Counted from the first letter of the stretch, positions 12,301-24,706 are shown. The stretch is 64,000 nucleotides of DNA from Paroedura picta (GCF_049243985.1 NC_135369.1:24970765-25034764), one strand, 5' to 3'. Numbers and translations: made by a program. The notes: generated by a model from the sequence alone, not told the origin.

Positions 12301-15300
12301 TGTCCTCTCCATTGGGCCCCCAATACTTAATAACAGAGCCTTTCTGCCAGCCTGGCAAAACTTTTGTTCAGCTCCCAATAAAGAGTTTTCCCAGGTAAGG
12401 TAAGCCTGTTCCTGTGCAGATCCAATGGCACAGCCACACTGATGGGCAGCAATAGTCATAATCGCAGGTCAAGCATTGGAGGGCTCACAGAAGGCTGCAC
12501 CAGAAGCAGTTACTGGCTGCAGATTACCCCTGGATAATTTGGTGCAGGGGGTGATTGCTTTTGACAAAACTGGTTCCTGACTTTTAAGCCAAGAAAAGTA
12601 GGGCCTCCTTACCTCTTTTTTGGACAGAGCGGATGCATCGTCCTCTGCATCCGAAGCAGAAATGCCTGCTGAGGCCAGCTCCATGTCATCATCTGTAATG
12701 AAGTAAGAAATCTGAGGAGCTGACAGTAAAAAGGGGGCATGCACCCATCATCTACTGAGCGGGAGACCCCAACATCCCTCAGCCAATACAGAAATTCCCA
12801 CAAAGCTCTCCTCTTCCTCTAACTGTCCCCAATGTTCTCAGTTTGTACTACTAGAAAAAAAAAGTTCCTCGCCCCTTCCACAGAAAAGATTAGCTTGAGC
12901 ACAACCCAGTGACAACTCAAGGGACCAGACAAGAAGTTGAACCAAAAAGGGGTTTTTGGTGCTCCAAGAGGCAGAGCACAGGAAACAAGGGAACGCTTTA
13001 TGGAGATAACTTTCAGAATTACTCCGAGCACAAAAAACTCCTGCAAATTCCTCCTAACCTTGTTAGGGGGAACAAGAAGCTTGTAGAACGCCAACAGCCT
13101 ATTCCCCATAACTCCAGAATTTTTTATGTATCATCACTGCTTATAAAATGCTATTACTATTCCCAGCAGGTACCAGCTGCCACAGCTGATGTGAGCCCAT
13201 TTGGGAAGGCCATTTGTAGAGAACCTGATACGACACCTTCAACCTATGAGCACACGCTGCCTGGCAAGGAGCCTATTACCTGTACCGCTGGGCACAGCAG
13301 TGAGCTCTCCCTGACGCATTTCCTTCAGCTGGAGGATCTTCTCTAGGGCCTGGGGGATCTTGGGGCCCACCCCAGAGTCATCGATCTGGAAAACAAAACA
13401 AGGTGTACCAGCCGCGACAGGCTTCATTTTAGTTCCCTATTCTGGTCAACAGCTCCATCTCCCAGCCCCAGTATCTAAACTGATACTTGTCATCATGTCC
13501 AGGAAAGCCCCCATTATGTTGGCCTTCACCCCTTCCCCTTTAAAGTGGGCTTGTTAGCAGCTCACACTCACTACTTCAATAGAACCCAAAGAGTTAAATT
13601 TTGAGTCACTGACAGACTACAGGAAGCCAAGATGGCAGGAGTGGAGACTCCCCACATGACTTGGCTCAGTGCTTCCTATCAGAATCTAACTGTCCGGTTT
13701 CAGGACAAAATAACAAACTGAGCACCTTGTCACTTTTGGGGATGCTTCCACGATTGGGAGGAGACAGAGGGGGCAAGCAACTAGTCTCCTTTAATTATTT
13801 CTCCTCACAACTGGGAAAGTGTCTGCCATTAATTACTAACCTTAACACTTTTATTTCTCCAGTGTTTTTGTGAACTACAACTGGCCCAAAAGGACTGATG
13901 AGCTGTTTTCGCAAAGAATTACCAGACTGCATAATTTGGATATTATGACACAGTTTACTAATTTACTTTTTGCCTTATATCTGTACTCTCGTGATCCTTG
14001 TTCCATTTTGTCAGAGGAAGAGTGCACGCACTCAAAAGCTCACGCCTTGAATAAATCTTTGTTGGTCTTAAAGGTCCCATTGGACTCAATTTTTGGTTTG
14101 CTTCCTATCCCTGCTACACTCCTATTGGATTAAGAAAATTAGGTCATGAAATTTTCTTGCAGGCCCTGTGGAACTGGGAAAGTTCTGACAAGTCCCTCAA
14201 TTCTCCCGGGAGCTCATTTCACCAGGTCGGGTCCTTGGCCTTGGTCGAGGCCAGGTGAATCTCCAACAGATATGCACCTGCAGAACGAAGGGCCCTGCAG
14301 GGGGTATAAGGAGACAGGTGGTCTTGCAAACATGTGGGGCCCAGACTGCAGATGGCATTAAAGGTTAATACCCAAACCTTGAACCTTATCCAGGCAGCAA
14401 CTGGGAGTCAATGCAGCTGCCTCAGCACTGGCTGGATGTGGGCCCTCCAAGATCTTCCCATGAGGACCCTAGCAGCCACATTTGGCACCAGCTGCAATTT
14501 CCGGGTCAGAGACAAGGTAGGCCTGCATAGGAATCTAATCTGGAGGTGACTGTTGCATGGGTGACTGTGACCAAGCAATCCAAGGACAGCTAGCAGCTTC
14601 ACTTGGCGCAGATAGAAAAATGCCATGTAGGCTAATCCTGTGACCTGAGCCTCCATCGAAAAGGGAGCATCCAGGATCACACCTAAATGTCTGGCCAAGA
14701 ATAATGCAACACTCTGAACCCCTTTAGCATCCTTCCCCTTTCAGTCTTCAATTGGAGGATTTCCCATCTGCCACTTAACTCTGCACTCCCCTGCATCTCC
14801 CTCCCCTTTCAAAGACCGGCTGCTTCCTATTATTTCCCAGCTCTTCTGTCTCAAGCTGGGATCATCTCCCAGTGTGTGTTCCCATTCTGATGTGTGTTCC
14901 ACAGTTGTACTCACTGCCTTGCATGGCAGACTGGAAGCACAATCTCTCGGGGTTTTCCCCTTGGAATTTTACTCAGCGTTTTCCTCAGGTCCTCAACTCA
15001 GATCCCAATACCCTCTCTGCAATGCCAAGTAGCCCAGTTTGTGCAGGGCTGAAGACTGTTTCTCAAAAGGCTTAAAACCTCCCCATGCAGACTAGACAGG
15101 TCATATAACCCCTCTGTTTTCTCGACTGCTCAGAGACCCAACTCCCCGCCTCACCTCACGACTGTCTTCTCCAGGAGGAGGAGGAGGCCCTCGAGGTCTT
15201 GGGCCTGGCAGGCCAACTGGTGCCACAGGGGTACTCCCTAGGAACAGGGCAAGCAAGTGAATGCTCATAAGGAAAGGGAAGTAGCAACACTCACAGCCAA

Positions 15301-18300
15301 GCTACCAGTCTTCCACTAGCTGGAAATATATATATTGGTTTTCCAGCTGGCCTCTTTTCTAGCATTCAGGGTGGCTGTAAGAGACCGGCCTGTATCAGCA
15401 CATGGACTGGATGGAGCTCAAAGAAGCTGGCCAAATGATCCTGGGAGAGCCATAAGGATGACAAATTAAGGACAGGCACTCCTGCTCAGTGAAACCTAGA
15501 GACTAATTACCATAGCCAGTAGACAACCAGAAAAGCAGCATGTATTCTACAATACACAGAACAAAACAACCCAGATGTGTTCATCTTAGAAGTAGAACAC
15601 TGAAATTCTCCAATACCTTTTGTGTGGTTTGGGTTTTTTAATCGCCAACTCTCTCAAGCTTGAAATTTTGTAAACACTACCAGATAGAGGGCAGAGGGGA
15701 CTAATACGATTGTGAAGGAGGTTACCCTTCAGAGTTTCTTACCACCATTACAACTCTTTCAAGCTGTATCCCTGGTCAAGGAATTCCAAAAAGATAACAG
15801 GAGTTGTGAGACCTTTGTTTAGATCAAGTTAAACTCATCAGATATGGCCTCAACCCTGTTCTCTGCCCTCATCCCAAAGTCAATAAACCATGCAAGTGGG
15901 GTGCTGTTTGTTTCATACTTAGAATAACCAATAAGGGAAAGGACCCCTCACCTGAGTATCACTGGCATAAAACTCATGCTGCCGAAGTGCCTGCGACCAC
16001 TCCAAAGCAAGGAACACTACATGCTTTCTAGAAAGCCAAATGGGGAACTTGGGGACATCCCACTGGAAACATGACCCTCATAAGGGTTACAGTGGGGAAT
16101 GTATACAGAATACACTAACAGGCCAGAATTAGGCCCATCCTCTATTTAAGTGGCTTCTGCAGGACTACTCAACACTTCTCTTCCTCGTGTGAACAATCTA
16201 CAGCCCCCTTCTTTAATCCATAGAAACTCACCTCTTGGGAGTCCCTGAGGTCTCGGGCCCAAGTCTGGAACAGGCCTTGGTACTGAGGGAGACAACTTGG
16301 ACATCTCCTGCTGGCGCTCCTGTTCCATAAGTACAGCAGCCTAAGAAGGGGAGTGTGGAGACACACAGATTCAAGCCTCCTGATGCGGAACCCCCACCCC
16401 CAGGCTCTGGTCATAGGAAATGGCTACTTCTGGGCTACTCCTATTGGATTGACCTGTCCAGATTTGGTGGGAGGGAGGGAAAGAGCTGGACTTCCAAGTC
16501 TGACCTAGTTGAGAAAGCCAGGCTGAAGAAAGCTAAGCAGAGATTGCATGAAAAGATATTGCAATTAACAGTCTGGATCATTAGCCTCCCAGGATCCAGT
16601 TTCTCTCCCACGTCCCACCTCACAGGAAGTGCATCCAAGGGAGGGGAGCATTCAGTGGCGTGCACTGGCCATGCCCAGCATGCCACAAGCTGAGAGCAAG
16701 AGGGTTCACAGGCATCACAAACAGTAACAGGGCAACAGTGATAAGAGGACGAGGGGCAGCGCTTCAGAGGAACTGGTTTTGGTTCATGGGCGGTGAACTG
16801 AAGGATGAACTGTGGGGAGACGTGGAAATCCTACACCTCTGAGCAGACCAGGGCTGCACAGTCAGTTGCTTAAAGCTACAGGAAGAACACCAGCGGCTCA
16901 ACACATGCCCTGTTGCCAGGATTCTTCACACCACTGCACAAAGCCAGTGCACGTAATGAGAAAGAGCACAGCCATACCTGCTTTACCCTCTCCTCCTGCT
17001 GTAACAGCATGGCGGCTTGCTGCTGAGCCAGCTTCAGCCGCTCCTCCTCAGGCAACGCAGAAGGATCCACTGCCTGCATGCGAAGAGGCTGCCCCAGGCC
17101 AGGGGGCGGTGGAGGGGGGCCTACACCCATGGGAAAGTTGAGGCCCATGCCAGGGGGAGGCGGAGGGGGTGGCGGGGGCTGCATCGGTGGCATCCCCATC
17201 GGAGGCGGCGGCAGAGGGATCCCGGAGAGCTGCAGAGGTTAAAGAAGGCAGCCGTGGGAGGCTTGGGCTTGAAGGCTGTCCTGCATATCCCACAGGGCAG
17301 GGCACAGCAGTCAAGGTTTCCTTGTACTTGATAATGGCTCAAATGGGCACCAAGAACGCCGTTGTGCAGGTGGCAACATAATTTTGAGGTTTCATGATGG
17401 TATCATTTCTTTGCAAGGCCAGGCATGAGGCCGCTTGCTCCCTTACCTCGCAGCAGTCGGCACAGGCTTAGAAGCACAAAGCCAAGTTTCTATCATTCCA
17501 TAACCAGGAGCATCTTTGAACAGTAAGAAATGGAGAACCACCTGCTTAGGACAAGTGCACTAAGAAACACCTTTCTGTTTTTAATGGTCCTCCTGAGCGC
17601 TCCAGCCATTCGGCTAAAGGCTGCAAACGGCTCTCTGATTGCAACCACTTTTCAGAAGATCTCATCTTATTGTATGATGATGAAAGATCATCTTAATTTA
17701 ATCTTTTAAAACATTCTGAAGCTTTAGGCTGTCCCTGCTGTCAGATAATGAGAGCCAGAAGGAAGAGCTATTCTTTGAAGAGCACAAGAATACACAATGC
17801 AAAGGAGCATTAAGGAAACAGCGCAGGTTTGGCAAAGAGAACCCTCTCCAAGTTTCAGCAGTACCCAGCAAAAAGGTGAGCCCCACAAGCACAGAAGCTG
17901 CCATTAACCCCACACACTCTCTACGCTTTCCAAGGGCCCAGAGAGAAGTTTTCTCAGACATACTACTCTCCCTGGACAGGACAGGGATTGAACCTGGGAC
18001 TTCCGAAAGCTCTGCAAGTGAAGTCTGGACCTTCCCCCAAAGCTTCCGTGTTCCTGGATGAATTACTTACCTGTCCTGGCATGGGAGGAGGGACTGGCTT
18101 CTCTCCTTCATCTCCCCGCAGAACAGGCCTATTGAGCACCATTCCTGTCTGCAAAAAGGAGTAGCCGCCGTTAGCATTGGTTGATTAAAACTGCATTGTA
18201 CAAGTCTCTGCAGTTGGAAGCTCACATCAGAACACTTTGGGTGGGATCAAGATAACATCACTACCAAAAAGAATCACCTTACTACAATGGAAAGGGTACA

Positions 18301-21300
18301 GGACCATATAAGGGAACTCTAAACCAGCACCCTTTCAGCAACCATTTGTGTTATTTATAGAATCATAGAATCATAGAGTTGGAAGGGGCCATACAGGCCA
18401 TAAAATACATAATTGCTACTTTCCACCCAAATAGGGTCCCAAAGGCCATAAGCATAAAAATGTTTCAGCAATCAGTCAATGAGTACATTAAAACAGCATT
18501 TAAAATACGATACATGTATAAAGATTTAAACAACTGAACAAAATCATGTAGAGGCTCAACATGCATAAAACACTACCAGGGAAGATGGCCAGTAACAGTT
18601 GTGTGTGTGTGTGGGGGGGGGGGGGAGTGCGAAACAAAATCAGACATGTGAAGGGAAGATAACAATAGAGGGGACAGATTAATTTTTCTGGGGAGGAGGT
18701 TTATATGCTCCAAGGCAGGCAAAAGACTTCTTAAAACCTACTTCCCATCTTCTAAATATACATGAAAGCAAACTTCAAATGTCCAGGCACAAATACAAAG
18801 TCAGAGATGCCTAAATTGGGATTTCTCCTGCCCTGCTGTACCACTTTCATTAACATACGCTTTTGTCTTCAACACAGATTGACATCATAGTGTCCTAATG
18901 ATAGCCCACCATCCCTCTACCACTTTCTTAACACCCAGTGCTCTCAAAGACCTAAAGGCTAGGCCAAGAGAACTCATTTTCACACAAGACGGATCTTTAG
19001 ACAACCTTATCTCCAAGAGAATGATGGCCAAGATAGTTCTTTATTTATTCAAAAGATTTATAGGCTACCCAGTCAAGGCCACCTATGCGTTTAACAACTA
19101 TAAAAATGCACCAAAATGAGAACTGAAATACATATACATAATATGTATATTAATATACATAAATAGAGCCTCTTGTGGCACAGGGTGGTAAGGCAGCCGA
19201 CATGCTGCCTGAAGCTCTGACCACGAGGCTGGGAGTTCGAACCCAGCAGCTGGCTCAAGGTAGACTCAGCCTTCCATCCTTCCAAGGTGGGTAAAATGAG
19301 TACCCAGCTTGCTGGTGAGTAAACGGTAATAACTGGGGAAGGAAATGGCAAATCACCCCCTATTGAGTCTGCCAAGAAAACGCTAGAGGGCGTCACCTCA
19401 AGGGTCAGACATGACTCGGTGCTTGCACAGAGGATACCTTTATCTTTTATACATAAATAATTTTACATATATTATTTATTTATTTTTTGTTTCTTGGATT
19501 TATATCCCACCTCTCACAACTTTTGTCACCTTGAGTCGGCTAACAATTAAAACCAAAAGATACATATACATAAAAAACCAAAAGATACAAATTAAAATTA
19601 CAGGGCAAGAAGAGAGGAAGGATTATTGAAGGAATGTCAGATAATAAAGTCTTCACCTGCTGGCAGATGACAGTGATAGAAAGGACAAAACAAATGTCTC
19701 TAGGGATGGCAGCTGGCTAACCTCAGAAGGCAGGGGCACCAAAAGCAGGGCCTCAGAAATTTGGCACAGCAGTTGGTCAACATCCTGGATGCAACATTCT
19801 GTGCCAACAGTAACTTCTAAACTCTATTTGAACCCCATGTAGATGTCATTACAGTAAACTAGTTACCAGGGCATGCATAATGGTGGCAAGATCTTTTCTG
19901 CCCAAGAAAAGTTGTACCTAGAAATACTCAACATACAAGGCTGTCTTGATCTTGTTGCTTATCCAGCAGGACTGGGTTCAGTGGCATCCCTAAGCTACAG
20001 ACCTGCTACTACAGGGGAAGTGCAATCCTAGCCAGAAGAGCCCTTAATTCCCATATCAGTCTTTCAACTCACCAGCAGTTTTCAAGCTCATAAGAATGTT
20101 TTAGGCTATTATCTCCACTAACCCCTAAACTGCATTCAGGGTTTTTAACGCTTCTCTGGGATCAGCTGGAAGCACAAAACAAGAGACAAGGGCTTCTACA
20201 CACTGGTGACAGCTCGGCCCAAATCTAGATGATGTCATTTAGTAGTTTCATGTCAATGAACATGGGGGATAAGATGGAACCCTGCAGGTCACTGTAGGTC
20301 AGAAATCAAGGAACTGAGCAGTACTCCCATCCTCCAATACAAAACACAAGCTCATTGTTAGCACATAAAAGACTTACCTGAAGCGTGTATGTCTGCAACC
20401 GTTCCACCAGTTCCTCACGGCCACCTGAAGAGGACCAGAGGAGATGATAGCATTTACCATATATTGCATAAACTAACATAGCCCCAGAATACCACACAAC
20501 TATAGCTACAGAGCTGCAGAATACTAGGATGAGTGATAAGAAAGACAAAATCTCTTTCAACTAATTCATTCTCTCCCTGACCCAAGCTCTCCAAGCCTCC
20601 TTATTTATTTTTATTATTTATTTTTTGGATTTATATACCGCCCTCCCCGAAGGCTCAGGGCTACTGAATCTCCAAATGTTTTAAAATAAGCCCCATTTCA
20701 GGCAGTTCCTAATTTATTTGATTTTTTTTCAACGTGCAGTTACTGTTTAAATTTTGATTTTCAGCATTTTACAGATGTATTTTTACGTGATTCTTGGAAG
20801 TATCATTAAATATAGCTCATAAATTCCTGCAACTAAATAAATATTGAAGAACTTCTGACACACATTAAGTCGAATGTTCCTCCTCTGTCCTGTTTTCCTC
20901 CAGCTTCCCCTCTAGCTCCTCCACAGAAACAGCTAAGCTTCGATTCAGAAAGCCTTTCCCCTTGCTTGAAACCTAACTTCTGCCACAGATTCATAGAGTG
21001 GCCTGCGGCAGGCCTCTCTCTCAAATGTAGCTGCCAAATAGGGGGAATAATAATGGCCAAATGCACAGGGCTAGGCTGAGGATTACAACACATTTATTTA
21101 TGACTCTGCATCCCGCCCTTCGGTTTACAACAGCTCTGTGAGGGAGGGCAGAGGTAGAAAGTCACCCAATGAGCAGACTCAAGAATGGACTCCGGGCCTG
21201 CAAAAGCCTGACAATACGAGAATATAAACAACACTCGCTCCGAGCACGACAGAAAGCCGCCACGCCACTCACCCTGCGTGGGCGCCCCAATCTCCGCCAG

Positions 21301-21393
21301 CTTCGCTTGGAGCTCGTTGGGCGACCAGGCCCCGTAGGCAGGCATGGGGAGCTCCCCAGCCTGCGGGGGCTCAGAATGCGGCTCGGTCGCCAT
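3338..21393 (-). CDS. SF3B2: SF3B2, splicing factor 3b subunit 2 (complete, 21 coding exons)
   Basis: SF3B2 is a subunit of the SF3b complex in U2 snRNP and helps anchor it near the branch point in the nucleus. Coding exons in transcript order: 21393-21273, 20424-20378, 18148-18071, 17229-16978, 16340-16232, 15237-15155, 13385-13280, 12692-12613, 12251-12051, 11377-11243, 10760-10680, 9365-9138, 8067-7918, 7815-7726, 6948-6841, 5576-5469, 5338-5196, 5090-4989, 4177-4078, 3992-3807, 3409-3338. All junctions are GT-AG and the phases close, giving 2580 nt (859 aa; human about 895). Visible parts: SAP domain (about 22-58), proline-rich stretch (about 84-140), lysine-rich and acidic middle (about 290-405), DUF382 (about 420-548), PSP domain (about 560-622), acidic block (about 660-700), basic C-terminus ending KKYKEFKF. 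The start is the ATG at 21393; an upstream in-frame GTG is not needed. Exon 11 uses a weaker GTGCTG donor. Identification is from remembered family sequence and is very secure; exact exon ends are hand-derived. Confidence 0.97.
4820..4955. mobile_element. Palindromic hAT-type MITE in SF3B2 intron
   Basis: Two inverted arms of about 65 bp meet at GCCAGCAAAAGCTGAC. Arms contain CTCCAGATGTCCATGGACT and ACAATTCCCATGAGCCCC with their complements; ends are CAGGGGTAGTCAA and TTGACTACCTCTG. The right end is 33 nt inside the intron from the SF3B2 donor at 4988. Family identity comes from copies with 8-bp duplications at 9723, 43230 and 56532. Confidence 0.85.
6345..6475 (+). mobile_element. Dispersed repeat with hammerhead-like 3' region (possible Penelope-like)
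   Basis: Contains TAGTCATGTTAGTCTGTAG, ACCTTAAAGGCTAACTAAAT and CACTTCATCAGATG. The last segment read on the minus strand gives CTGATGA followed by a short stem. Related to the repeats at 14010, 25170, 28258, 42388, 48364 and 51120. Family name is uncertain. Confidence 0.55.
9138..10680. other. SF3B2 intron 11 holding several old DNA-element fragments
   Basis: Only the interior (9366-10679) is intron. It holds a partial hAT-type copy from about 9462 to 9620 (starting CAGCCTTTTTCATCC), the palindromic MITE at 9723-9857, and a LINE tail at 10330-10410 (CTGTATACCGCCCTGAGC followed by TAAATAAATAAA). The sequence from 9870 to 10320 is unassigned. Confidence 0.5.
9723..9857. mobile_element. Palindromic hAT-type MITE
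   Basis: Near-perfect foldback, 135 bp, in an SF3B2 intron. Flanking 8-bp direct repeats CCTTAGCT (9715-9722) and CCTTAGTT (9858-9865) differ at one base. Confidence 0.9.
10885..11095. repeat. Two diverged tandem units of about 95-100 bp
   Basis: Units share GGCAGGGACTCCCTCCTTCC versus GGTGGGGACTCCCCCCTTCC, then AGGCCTTGGTGAGCC versus AGGCCTTGGCAAGCC, in the same order. Lies in an SF3B2 intron. Confidence 0.6.
14010..14095 (+). mobile_element. Dispersed repeat with hammerhead-like stem
   Basis: Stem arms GAGTG (14020-14024) and CACTC (14029-14033), then AGCTCACGCCTTGAATAAAT and TTGTTGGTCTTAAAGGT. Same family as the better preserved minus-strand copy at 51120-51235. Confidence 0.65.
14150..14705 (-). 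mobile_element. CR1/L2-clade LINE, reverse transcriptase C-terminal fragment
   Basis: The minus strand encodes HLGVILDAPFSMEAQVTGLA, then LTRKLQLVPNVAARVLMG and HIQPVLRQLH. These match the conserved region after the RT catalytic core in CR1/L2 LINEs (LGVxLD, RKLQLVQNAAARxLTG, HITPVLRQLHWLP). An old, mutated 5'-truncated insertion in an SF3B2 intron. Confidence 0.8.
18361..18400. mobile_element. CR1 LINE scrap
   Basis: AATCATAGAATCATAGAGTT followed by GGAAGGGGCCATACAGGCCA, the widely repeated CR1 3' motif. Confidence 0.6.
18600..18626. repeat. (GT)n and poly-G tract
   Basis: Simple repeat of GT followed by a run of about 12 G in SF3B2 intron 2. Confidence 0.85.
19166..19449 (+). mobile_element. 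Sauria SINE (tRNA-derived, BovB-type 3' end)
   Basis: Begins GAGCCTCTTGTGGCACAGGG (A box region), has a B box (GAGTTCGAACCC), a conserved body (GGTAAAATGAGTACCCAGCT) and a tail ending GGTGCTTGCACAGAGGATAC then CTTTATCTTT. In SF3B2 intron 2. Confidence 0.9.
19464..20300 (-). mobile_element. LINE-derived stretch (CR1/L2-type tail and older internal sequence)
   Basis: 19464-19610 is an inverted LINE tail (TTATTTATTTATTTTTTG..GGATTTATATCCCACC..). From 19660 to 20300 the sequence resembles the antisense LINE block at 35216-36160 (for example GGGGGATAAGATGGAACCCT). No intact frame; the boundary between insertions is not clear. Confidence 0.45.
20598..20665 (-). mobile_element. LINE tail, inverted
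   Basis: TTATTTATTTTTATTATTTA then GATTTATATACCGCCCTCCC: the complement of the common tail AGGGCGGTATATAAAT(AAATAA)n. Confidence 0.65.
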
Positions 21394-21650
21394 CTTGCCT
21401 TCCACACCGCTCGCGCAACGCCTAAGCTCCTAATGACACAACGCGGCCACCGTAGGCAGATCTCTGGGGAACGCAACGACAAATGTCCGCGCGACCCCAC
21501 CGAGCCAATGAGAAGTCGGCCGCGGACCACTCTGCAATCTTGGGCATATCGTTTTTGCACATGCGCTCCACGGCGCCTCGAGACAACTCCGCGTGCCAAA
21601 GCGCAGCCAATTGGAAATCAGGATTGCCTTCCATTCGTTAAACTGAAGCA
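21240..21650 (-). promoter_or_regulatory. CpG-rich promoter of SF3B2
   Basis: This stretch is dense in CpG compared with its AT-rich surroundings and covers the SF3B2 start and first exon. CCAAT-box sequences lie upstream of the ATG (CCAAT around 21505 and the palindromic GCCAATTGG around 21605). The start codon sits in AAGATGGCGACC, a close match to the YY1 motif that often overlaps starts of housekeeping genes. No TATA box was seen. This fits constitutive expression; the transcription start itself is not determined. Confidence 0.75.
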
Positions 21651-21911
21651 ATATTGTGTTTCGTTGATTTCTGGGATCTGTAGTTGATTGTGTGGCTTGA
21701 TTTCTGCCTGTGCGAGTGAAAAGTTTCTGCTACCAATTCCTATACACTAAGCCTTTATTAAAGCTACAGATAAAAGTGAAGATAAAGGTGCTATATAGCA
21801 GCTGGAAAGTCCAGTAGCGATTTAAAGGCTTACAAAATTTGGATAAGGTTAGGCGCTGAGTCTTTGCTCCAGATACATATCGAGTGTTAGTCTATCTGTC
21901 CTATATAGAAG

Positions 21912-22173
21912 GGGAAGAGTTGGGTTTTATCATCTACTTTTCACTATCTGAAGGAATTTCTAAGCGGCTTACAATAGCCTTCCCCTCCTCTCCTCAAAAC
22001 AGATACTCTGTAAGGTAAGTGGGGTTGAGAGAGCTCTGGTAGAACTGCAGTGAGTACTGCTGTAAGGAAACTGACTGGCCAAGGTCATCCAGCTGGCGGT
22101 ATGTGGAGGAGTGGGGAGTCAAATCCGGTACTCCAGATTAGAGACTACCACTCTTAACCATTACACCACGCCT
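21912..22173 (-). mobile_element. tRNA-derived SINE, diverged
   Basis: GAAGAGTTGGGTTTTATCAT, CTGAAGGAATTTCTAAGCGG, AGCTGGCGGTATGTGGAGGA and CTTAACCATTACACC place it in the same family as 2029-2312, more diverged. Confidence 0.75.
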
Positions 22174-22829
22174 GGAAAGTAGTGATTTTAGATACTGATA
22201 ACATTAACAGGCAAATGACAACAGCAGCTGTGATTGGATTAGGTGTAGATATGCAGCTGGGTCATAGGCATGGAGAACTCAGCTTGATTTCAAGACTGCA
22301 TCCTAGCTGCTTTCCCGGCAGTGAGCTATGAAAGGGCCATTCATTATCAAGCAGTGGAGCATCAGGTTTTGCCTTAAAGAGAGCCATGTGAGCAGTTACA
22401 TTGGTTCAAGGACACTGAGGGTGAGTTCCTCAGTGTTTCTGGATTTCAGGGGACTTGAGGCGAGGATCCTGAGTCTTCTCTTGGGATTTGCCAGCCTTGG
22501 GCTCTATTTAAAGCCAATCACAGAACAGTTATGGATTGATCATGGGCCACCATTAATGACCAATTGCATGTCTTAGTGGGAAACTTGAGTATGTGTATAT
22601 AAGTTCCACAATTCTGGTAGTCTGTGTCTACTGAGACATACTATGTTCACTTGTACTTTACTTCCATATTATTAGAATGCATAAAATTGCACATTTTGGC
22701 ACTTAATAAGAATCTAAGGCTATACTGATGCTCTGTGTACAGTACCCTGTGGGAGCAGGGGAACTATAATTGCTTTCTATCCTTCAAGTTAAATACTTTT
22801 AGCTGTCTGCAAGGAGCTGGAAGTATGAG

Positions 22830-22965
22830 TGAGCCAACATGGTATCAGGCTAGGACTTGGGTTCAAATTCCCACTCCACCAAGATGGATGCTGGGTAACA
22901 TTGGGCCTGGCACACTCAGCCTTACCTAGTTGTTGTGAAGATAAAACAGGTGTGAACTGTGTCGC
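22830..22965 (+). mobile_element. MIR/CORE-SINE-like relic
   Basis: AGGACTTGGGTTCAAATTCC, CTGGGTAACATTGGGC and CCTAGTTGTTGTGAAGATAA follow the order of the MIR consensus. Old and diverged. Confidence 0.5.
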
Positions 22966-23544
22966 TGTTCTGACGAAAGGCAAGGTAAAAATGCATCAGA
23001 GAGACAGATGATCATACCCATGTACAGGTTTATGTATCCAAAAATTTGGCATAAAGAGACTCAAGTGCCTGTCTCTGTTGAAGTGCGTGGTGTTACAAAT
23101 GGCCAGTCACACATTAAATGCTAACATATTTTTCAATGCTTTTGAGAGTCACAGATCTCTTCTTCAGATATGCAAATAGGGTTACAAGTTATCCATGATA
23201 GCAGTGCTCTCAGGTGAAGGCAGATAGCTACTTACCTAATAGAACTGACCAAAGGGATCCCAGCATTTAAAATATTATTTTTGTAATTTGTCTTCAAGGC
23301 TGGGGACTTGTTTGCCCCCTGTTGCTTTTCAGCTAGTGACCAAATGAGATTTTTTTACCTGCTGCTTCCTCCAGTACCCAGTAGATGGTAGCAGTGTATC
23401 ACCAACTCCCATTAGTGGCGGAAGAAGAGAGAATTCAGACATATTAAAAATATATTTAGCCCTCCTTATTCATTTGGTTACCACCACTCTACAGCTACTT
23501 GCAGTTCTGTGAGATCGTTTTGTATGGCTATATGGCATATTTTA

Positions 23545-23820
23545 AGAGCCTCTTGTGGCGCAGAGTGGTAAGGCAGCAGACATGCAGCCTGAAAGCTCTG
23601 CCCATGAGGTTGGGAGTTCGATCCCAGCAGCCGGCTCAAGGTTGACTCATCCTTCCAAGGTCAGTAAAATGAGTACCCAGCTTGCTGGGGGGTAAAATGG
23701 TAATGACTGGGGAAAGCACTGGCAAACCACCCCCTATTGAGTCTGCCATGAAAATGCTAGAGGGCATTACCTCAAGGGTCAGGCATGACCTGGTGCTTGC
23801 ACAGGGGATTCCTTTACCTT
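23545..23820 (+). mobile_element. Sauria SINE
   Basis: Full-length copy with A box, B box (GAGTTCGATCCC) and the CTTTACCTT end. A 14-bp target duplication with one mismatch flanks it: TATGGCATATTTTA (23531-23544) and TATGGCAGATTTTA (23821-23834). Confidence 0.95.
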
Positions 23821-24423
23821 TATGGCAGATTTTATTTCAACATGAAAACTGCTACAAAATATGTGCTTGAATTTTTCCTCAGTTCTGGTTAGCTACGAAA
23901 AGAATCTAAATTTGCAGACACTAATTATGCGGTGGAGTGGGAATCAAACCTGCTTCTTGCTAGAGAAAATCCCCTATTAATGCCATTATTTTGTCTGAAG
24001 TGAGTTTCAGGCACGTCCGGTACATAGAAGCCATTAGGTTTATAGAAGCCATTATGTTTAAATCACTAATTCTGCTCATACCACCTGTTCAGGGGGACTT
24101 ATTCAAAACTGATCAGATATTGAGTTCAGTTTCTGAAAATCCTCTACTCATTGTGAAGAGGTGCTCTCCTGGGACAAAGGCCCTCATTATCTGGCAGCCA
24201 CTCCTCCAAACTCACTGATGGAATGACATCCCCAGCAGAACAGTTCCTTTGTTATTTTGATGCATCAGTTCGTGGAGATGCAGTTCTGCAAAGAATGCTT
24301 CCAGAGAAATGGCGTAGGTTTTCTTAGAAAGGGAGGCTGGAAGAAGATAAACCACAGAAGAACATTTTAGCCTTCAGGATAGCTAAGGGTGTTTTCCATA
24401 CAGGGGCAGCCTTGTGTCATTTG

Positions 24424-24706
24424 AGAGCCAGATTGGTGTAGTGGTTAGGAGTGCGGACTTCTAATCTGGCATGCTGGGTTTGATTCTGCACTCCCCCACA
24501 TGCAACCAGCTGGGTGACCTTGGGCTCGCCACAGCACTGATAAAACTGTTCTGACCGAGCAGTGATATCAGGGCTCTCTCAGCCTCACCCACCCCACAGG
24601 GTGTCTGTTGTGGGGAGAGGAATGGGAAGGCGACTGTAAGCCGCTTTGAGCCTCCTTCGGGTAGGGAAAAGCGGCATATAAGAACCAACTCTTCTTCTTC
24701 TTCATT
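24424..24706 (+). mobile_element. tRNA-derived SINE with (CTT)n tail
   Basis: GAGAGCCAGATTGGTGTAGT through AAGCGGCATATAAGAACCAA to CTTCTTCTTCTT. Best full-length copy in the window; A box TGGTGTAGTGG and B box GGTTTGATTC visible. Confidence 0.92.

Noticed and set aside
21162-21687. Open frames of 145 and 172 aa across the SF3B2 first exon
   Set aside because: Other-frame reading of the SF3B2 exon and its CpG island.
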